Shown here: in pieces, positions 59,998-64,000 of the stretch
How positions within the stretch are numbered: position 1 is the stretch's first letter
Layout of the letters: every line of letters begins with the position of its first letter
DNA from: Mesorhizobium sp. B1-1-8
GTDB lineage: Bacteria > Pseudomonadota > Alphaproteobacteria > Rhizobiales > Rhizobiaceae
Length of the DNA stretch: 64,000 nt
Assembly (NCBI RefSeq): GCF_006442795.2
Contig: NZ_CP083956.1
Location: 1,458,501-1,522,500 of the forward strand
Direction of reading: 5' to 3'
Program-made: the position numbers and the translations under genes
Notes under the pieces: generated by a model
The model's input: only the letters and a program-made list of their open reading frames with translations
What the model was told of the DNA's origin: nothing
Databases searched by the model: none

Positions 59998-60138
59998 CAT
60001 TCGGATCGGGATCATGGTGAAACGTCGGAAATCCGCCATCTTCATGCCCGGTTCATGTTGGACCCTTAATTTTGGTAACTGGTTTGCTGGCGAAAGCTTC
60101 GCCCGCCAAGACCGAGCCGACCGGAGAGCCTGACTCAC

Positions 60139-61656
60139 ATGCTGCGCACGATCTTTTCCCTTTCGGCACTCGCGGCCGGGCTGGTCTCTTCCGGTGTGTT
60201 CGCGGCGCCGAGCGGGGATGACGCGCAGAAGGCGGTTCGGCCCGCTCAGCGTGGCGCGCTCCTGCTTGCCCAAGACGGCAATATCGACATTTATTACGAT
60301 GCCAGGGGCAACCGGGTGCTTGTCGATGCCGACACCGGCAAGGTCATCGCCATCCAGCCGCCGCAGACCCGGCTCGATCGCCGGGCGCTGCGCCGCCAGT
60401 TGCGGATGCAGGAGCTCGGGCGCGCGCCGGTCGAGGACGACGACCGCTACTATCTCGACAATCCCGACGACATGGCCCGCTTCCGCCGCAGGCAGCTGGA
60501 AGAGAACGGCAGGGTCATTTCGCCGCCGGTCGACGAGAACGATCCTTATAACGACAATTCGGTCGATGCTTATCCGCCGGCGCCGAACGATGAAGGGTAT
60601 GCCACCACCTATCCGGAGGCGCCAAAGTCGAACACCATCAAGCGCCAGCCGCTGGATGAGGCATCGATCGGTCCGGAGCAGCCTGGCCAGGGCGAAGTTC
60701 TGCAGGTCAACCCGGAGACGCAGGCCGCGCTGCCGCCGGATACCGGCGGCAAGGCCACCGTCGATCCGTCGCTGTCGCTCGGGGCGCGTCAGGACATAGC
60801 TGCGCTGCAGGTGCTGCTCGACCGCGGCGGCGCTTCGCCGGGCGTGATCGACGGGCGCTTCGGCTCGAATGTCGATAAGGCTTTGGCCGCCTACAACCAG
60901 ATCAACGGCAGCAATCTGAAATCGACCGACGCCGTCGGCATCCAGGCGGCACTGTCGCAGTCCGGCGGCGATGCCTTCGCCTCCTACACGATCACCCCGG
61001 AAGACGCGGCCGGCCCCTATGTCGCCTCGATACCGGAGGACTACAGCCAGAAAGCCCGGCTCGACCGCATGGGCTACACCTCGGTCACCGAGGCGCTCGC
61101 CGAGCGCTTCCACATGGATGAGAACTATCTGAAGTCGATCAACAAAGGCCTCGATTTCAGTCGGCCCGGCACGATCATCAAGGTCGCCAATTTCGGCCAA
61201 CTGGTGTCGACGCCGGTCGCGCGCGTCGTCGCCGACAAGACCAAGAAGGAAGTCTATGCCTATGATGCGGGCGGCAAGCTGGTCGCAGCCTATCCCGCAA
61301 CCATCGGCTCGGCCGACACACCGTCGCCTACCGGCACGCATACTGTGTCGCGCGTCGCGCTCGACCCCAATTACACCTACAACCCCAGCATCAATTTCAA
61401 GCAGGGCGATAACGACAAGGTCCTGACCATTCCGCCGGGGCCGAACGGGCCGGTCGGCTCGGTGTGGATCGCGCTCGACAAGCCGACCTACGGCATCCAC
61501 GGCACGCCCGATCCTTCCAAGATCGGCAAGACCGAAAGCCACGGCTGCGTGCGCCTGACCAACTGGGACGCGCGCGAGCTCGCCAAGCTGGTGTCGCCGG
61601 GCGTTACCGTCGAATTCGTCGGCGGATCTTCAGCCGATGATATTGCGCAGCAGTGA
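60139..61656 (+). CDS. L,D-transpeptidase (YkuD/ErfK family)
   Basis: A 505-residue exported enzyme that cross-links peptidoglycan or anchors proteins to it. Signal peptide about 1-22 (cleavage near VFA-AP). A disordered Pro/Asp/Asn-rich linker, a peptidoglycan-binding-like helical unit (about 215-270: IAALQVLLDRGGASPGVIDG) and the catalytic YkuD domain at about 365-495 follow. The active site HGTPDPSKIGKTESHGCVRL has the catalytic Cys in HGCVR. GGAGAG is 12 bases before the ATG. Its 3' end overlaps the convergent TMEM175-like gene by 27 bases. Confidence 0.92.
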   Translation: MLRTIFSLSALAAGLVSSGVFAAPSGDDAQKAVRPAQRGALLLAQDGNIDIYYDARGNRVLVDADTGKVIAIQPPQTRLDRRALRRQLRMQELGRAPVEDDDRYYLDNPDDMARFRRRQLEENGRVISPPVDENDPYNDNSVDAYPPAPNDEGYATTYPEAPKSNTIKRQPLDEASIGPEQPGQGEVLQVNPETQAALPPDTGGKATVDPSLSLGARQDIAALQVLLDRGGASPGVIDGRFGSNVDKALAAYNQINGSNLKSTDAVGIQAALSQSGGDAFASYTITPEDAAGPYVASIPEDYSQKARLDRMGYTSVTEALAERFHMDENYLKSINKGLDFSRPGTIIKVANFGQLVSTPVARVVADKTKKEVYAYDAGGKLVAAYPATIGSADTPSPTGTHTVSRVALDPNYTYNPSINFKQGDNDKVLTIPPGPNGPVGSVWIALDKPTYGIHGTPDPSKIGKTESHGCVRLTNWDARELAKLVSPGVTVEFVGGSSADDIAQQ

Positions 61657-62262
61657 GCTGCGTGGCGCGACGGCATAAGCGAGCTGCGCTACCAGGATGA
61701 AGCCGACGCTGAGCAGCGGGCTGAAGAGGCAGAGCGCTGCGCCGATCGCCCACAGGATCTGCGCCTTGACGATGCGCAGGTAGACGGTGCGTGTCGTTTC
61801 GGCATCGACGCCTTCGGCCAAAAAGCCGTTCTTTTCGGCGTACCACCAACTGGCAAGCAAGGTGGCGCCGAGCATCAGCAGGTTCAGCCAGTAGACCAGC
61901 ACCGCCAGTCTGAATTCGAGAAAGTCGGCCAGAAGGTCGGTGGAGAACGGCAACAGCGCAATGAAGGCGAGAAAGCACAGGTTCAGCGTCGCCAGCCGCC
62001 GGTCCGATTTTGCGATCAGCCCATGCTGCGCCTGCTGGCCGAACCAGAAGATGGTCAGCGTCAAAAAGCTCAGCGCATAGGTCAGAAAACGCGGCGCCAG
62101 CGCCACGATCGCCGAGAGCAGCTCGCCTTCCGAATGGACCGCCTCATGCGACGGCACCCTGATCTCCAGCACGATCAGCGTGAGCGCAATGGCGAAGACG
62201 CCATCGGTGATGCCGACAATGCGCCCGCGCGATTCGGCCGTCGGTTCAAGCGGTCGTTTCAT
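61630..62262 (-). CDS. TMEM175-like membrane channel protein
   Basis: A 210-residue protein with about six helices. Helix 1 (RIVGITDGVFAIALTLIVLE) matches the pore-helix signature of the TMEM175 potassium channel family, with ITDG where FSDG is usual. ATG 62262 (MKRPLEPTAES) was chosen. The 3' end overlaps the L,D-transpeptidase gene on the other strand by 27 bases. Physiological role in bacteria is unproven. Confidence 0.82.
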   Translation of the reverse strand: MKRPLEPTAESRGRIVGITDGVFAIALTLIVLEIRVPSHEAVHSEGELLSAIVALAPRFLTYALSFLTLTIFWFGQQAQHGLIAKSDRRLATLNLCFLAFIALLPFSTDLLADFLEFRLAVLVYWLNLLMLGATLLASWWYAEKNGFLAEGVDAETTRTVYLRIVKAQILWAIGAALCLFSPLLSVGFILVAQLAYAVAPRSSLLRNIIG

Positions 62263-62432
62263 GCGGCTTCCCCTCTTTGCGTGGTGCTCCGCGTGGAACG
62301 TTAACATGCCATGTGCCGTTTGCATCCGGGGCAGAGGTGGCTCCTATCCATGCGGCCAGCTCGAATCTGGTTTCAAGGACTGCAAGGCTGTGGCCGGTTG
62401 TTGCAGGGGCAGCGGAGGTCTAAGCAGGCTCC

Positions 62433-63980
62433 ATGACATCTCCAGGCGAAGCTGCGGCCCTGAACGGGCCCGTTCGGAACGGAACCTTCTGTCCGCAGTC
62501 GCAGCGCAGGTTCGTGCTGATCGCGGCGATCCTGGCTTCGGCGCTCGGCTTCATCGACGGCTCGGTCCTGGCGATCGCCATACCGGCCTTGCGCGTCGAT
62601 CTCGGCGCCAGTCTGGCGCAAGCGCAGTGGATCTCCAACGCCTATGCGCTGACGCTGTCGGCGCTGATTCTGGTGGGAGGTGCGGCCGGTGACCGATTTG
62701 GCCTCAGGCACGCCTTCGTGGTTGGTATCGCGCTGTTCATCGCCGCGTCGCTTGCCTGCGCCCTGGCGCCCAATCCGACGATACTGATCGGCTTCCGCGC
62801 CATCCAGGGCATCGGTGCCGCCATCATGGTGCCGGGCAGCCTCGCCATAATCGCCAAGGCCTATCCGAAAAAAGAGCGCGGCCGGGCGATCGGCATCTGG
62901 GCAGCCGCCTCGGCGCTGACGACGGCACTTGGCCCGGTGCTCGGCGGTTTCGTGCTGTCGACCTTCGGCAACGGCGTCTGGCGCGCGATCTTCGCCGTCA
63001 ACCTGCCGCTCGGGCTGGTTTCGATCTACCTGCTGCTGGCCAAGATCCCGGCCGACCAGCCGACCGAAAAGCGCGGCCTCGATCTCGGCGGCGCGGGGCT
63101 GGCGACGCTCGCCTTCGGAGCGCTGGCCTACGGGCTGACGGCGATGAATGCCGAAGGCGGCGGGCTGATGTCGGGCCCGGCTATCATCGCCGGCGCGGTT
63201 GTGCTTGTCGTCTTCATCCTCTATGAGCGCAGGCATCGCGAACCGATGATCGATCTCAGCCTGTTTCGCATCAAGGCTTTCGCCGGGGCCAATCTGGCGA
63301 CCTTCTTCCTCTATTTCGCGCTGTCGGCCAATCTGTTCTACCTGCCGATGCTTTTGATCGCGGGCTGGGGGCTGAGTTCGGCCGAGGTCGGCTTCATCTT
63401 CCTGCCGCTGTCGGTGTTGATCGCGCTGCTGTCAGGCCCGGCCGGCCAGTGGTCCGACCGGATCGGTCCGCGCTTGCCGATCGCCGGCGGCAGCCTCGTC
63501 GTCGCCATCGCCTTTGCCGGCCTTGCGCTGCTCACTTATGCCGGCATCCATAATTTCTGGACCGGCACCTTTCCGCTGATGGCGCTGATGGGGCTAGGCA
63601 TGGCACTGGTCGTGTCGCCGCTGTCGACTGCCGTCATGACATCGGTCGAAGACAAAGATACGGGGGCGGCCTCCGGCATCAACAACGCCGTCTCGCGTGT
63701 TGGCGGCCTCATCGCGGTGGCGGCGATGGGCTCGCTCGCTGCATTCGTCTATGCGCGGATCACCGGCAATGCCTCCGGCATGCCCGGTTTCGGCGAGCCG
63801 GCCATGGCGGGGCTTGCGACCGACATCAACGCGACAAGGATTGCCGCCAGCGATTCGGCTTTTGCCGCGGTTGCCGTGGTGACGACGCTGCTTTGTCTGT
63901 TGTCGGCGATCATCGCCTGGATGACCGTGCCGGGGCAGGCGTCACCATGGCCGGCGCGAAAGGACGATTCGCGCGGCTGA
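62433..63980 (+). CDS. MFS multidrug-type transporter (DHA2 family, 14 helices)
   Basis: A 515-residue proton-coupled exporter. About fourteen helices, with the DHA2 N-terminal signature ASALGFIDGSVLAIAIPALR, motif A-like GAAGDRFGLRHAF and the antiporter motif C-like stretch AASALTTALGPVLGGFV. These match EmrB/QacA-type drug exporters. No membrane-fusion partner or regulator is adjacent within the window. ATG 62433; GCGGAGG is upstream at slightly long spacing. Confidence 0.9.
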   Translation: MTSPGEAAALNGPVRNGTFCPQSQRRFVLIAAILASALGFIDGSVLAIAIPALRVDLGASLAQAQWISNAYALTLSALILVGGAAGDRFGLRHAFVVGIALFIAASLACALAPNPTILIGFRAIQGIGAAIMVPGSLAIIAKAYPKKERGRAIGIWAAASALTTALGPVLGGFVLSTFGNGVWRAIFAVNLPLGLVSIYLLLAKIPADQPTEKRGLDLGGAGLATLAFGALAYGLTAMNAEGGGLMSGPAIIAGAVVLVVFILYERRHREPMIDLSLFRIKAFAGANLATFFLYFALSANLFYLPMLLIAGWGLSSAEVGFIFLPLSVLIALLSGPAGQWSDRIGPRLPIAGGSLVVAIAFAGLALLTYAGIHNFWTGTFPLMALMGLGMALVVSPLSTAVMTSVEDKDTGAASGINNAVSRVGGLIAVAAMGSLAAFVYARITGNASGMPGFGEPAMAGLATDINATRIAASDSAFAAVAVVTTLLCLLSAIIAWMTVPGQASPWPARKDDSRG

Positions 63981-64000
63981 CTGATTCGCCAAGCGGCGAT

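Overview
This window is a high-GC (low 60s percent by eye) alphaproteobacterial chromosome segment, most like Mesorhizobium or a close relative in the Hyphomicrobiales. Supporting signs are the protein families (DUF1127, DUF4167, DUF1178, NDUFAF5-like methyltransferase, SigF/NrsF-type ECF pair), an IRO-type iron box before an fbpABC operon, an alphaproteobacterial RpoH-type promoter before clpB, and several families of short palindromic intergenic repeats typical of rhizobia. No nodulation genes, replication origin, insertion sequence, integrase or CRISPR array was seen. Most of the window looks like ordinary chromosomal backbone.

Layout. 1-4.2 kb: end of an unknown gene, then the iron(III) ABC importer fbpABC on the minus strand. 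4.2-7.5 kb: ECF sigma factor with its NrsF-like membrane anti-sigma factor, then a triple-PAS GGDEF protein. 7.5-13.2 kb (minus): 3-hydroxybutyryl-CoA dehydrogenase, etfA/etfB, rhomboid protease, cobalamin adenosyltransferase, HIG1 protein and a frameshifted short-chain dehydrogenase. 13.3-19.4 kb: YihY, EamA exporter, gluQRS, alkA, HNH endonuclease, DsbB-like and YqaA-like proteins. tRNA-Leu(CAA) lies at 19.6 kb. 19.8-27.1 kb: GFA protein, winged-helix/TPR regulator, ureohydrolase, DUF1127 protein, beta-propeller, CelD-like acetyltransferase and polysaccharide flippase. 27.4-31.2 kb: a 1110-residue single-chain restriction-modification protein and a 94-residue protein with two possible sliding-clamp-binding motifs. 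31.4-35.4 kb: small secreted protein, DUF4242 protein and a divergent large ATP-binding LuxR-type (LAL) regulator. 35.6-43.5 kb: secA, parvulin, TetR regulator, argJ-GNAT-mutT operon and an orphan Flp pilin. 43.5-49.6 kb: NDUFAF5-like methyltransferase, comF-grx-nitrilase-DUF1178 operon, MarR/EamA pair, ubiG. 49.8-55.4 kb: lysC, ptsP, prfA, prmC. 55.7-64 kb: DUF4167 protein, clpB, YjbR protein, L,D-transpeptidase, TMEM175-like channel and an MFS exporter.

Several small modules can be read directly from the DNA. They are an iron-regulated importer with a hairpin between the binding protein and the permease, an ECF sigma gene preceded by its own expected promoter motif, a MarR-controlled exporter with two candidate operators, a LAL regulator divergent from a DUF4242 gene with a perfect 13-bp inverted repeat between them, and a heat-shock promoter before clpB. 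The best lead for something undescribed is the small protein beside the restriction-modification gene, which carries QLDLF and QPELF motifs at its N-terminus.
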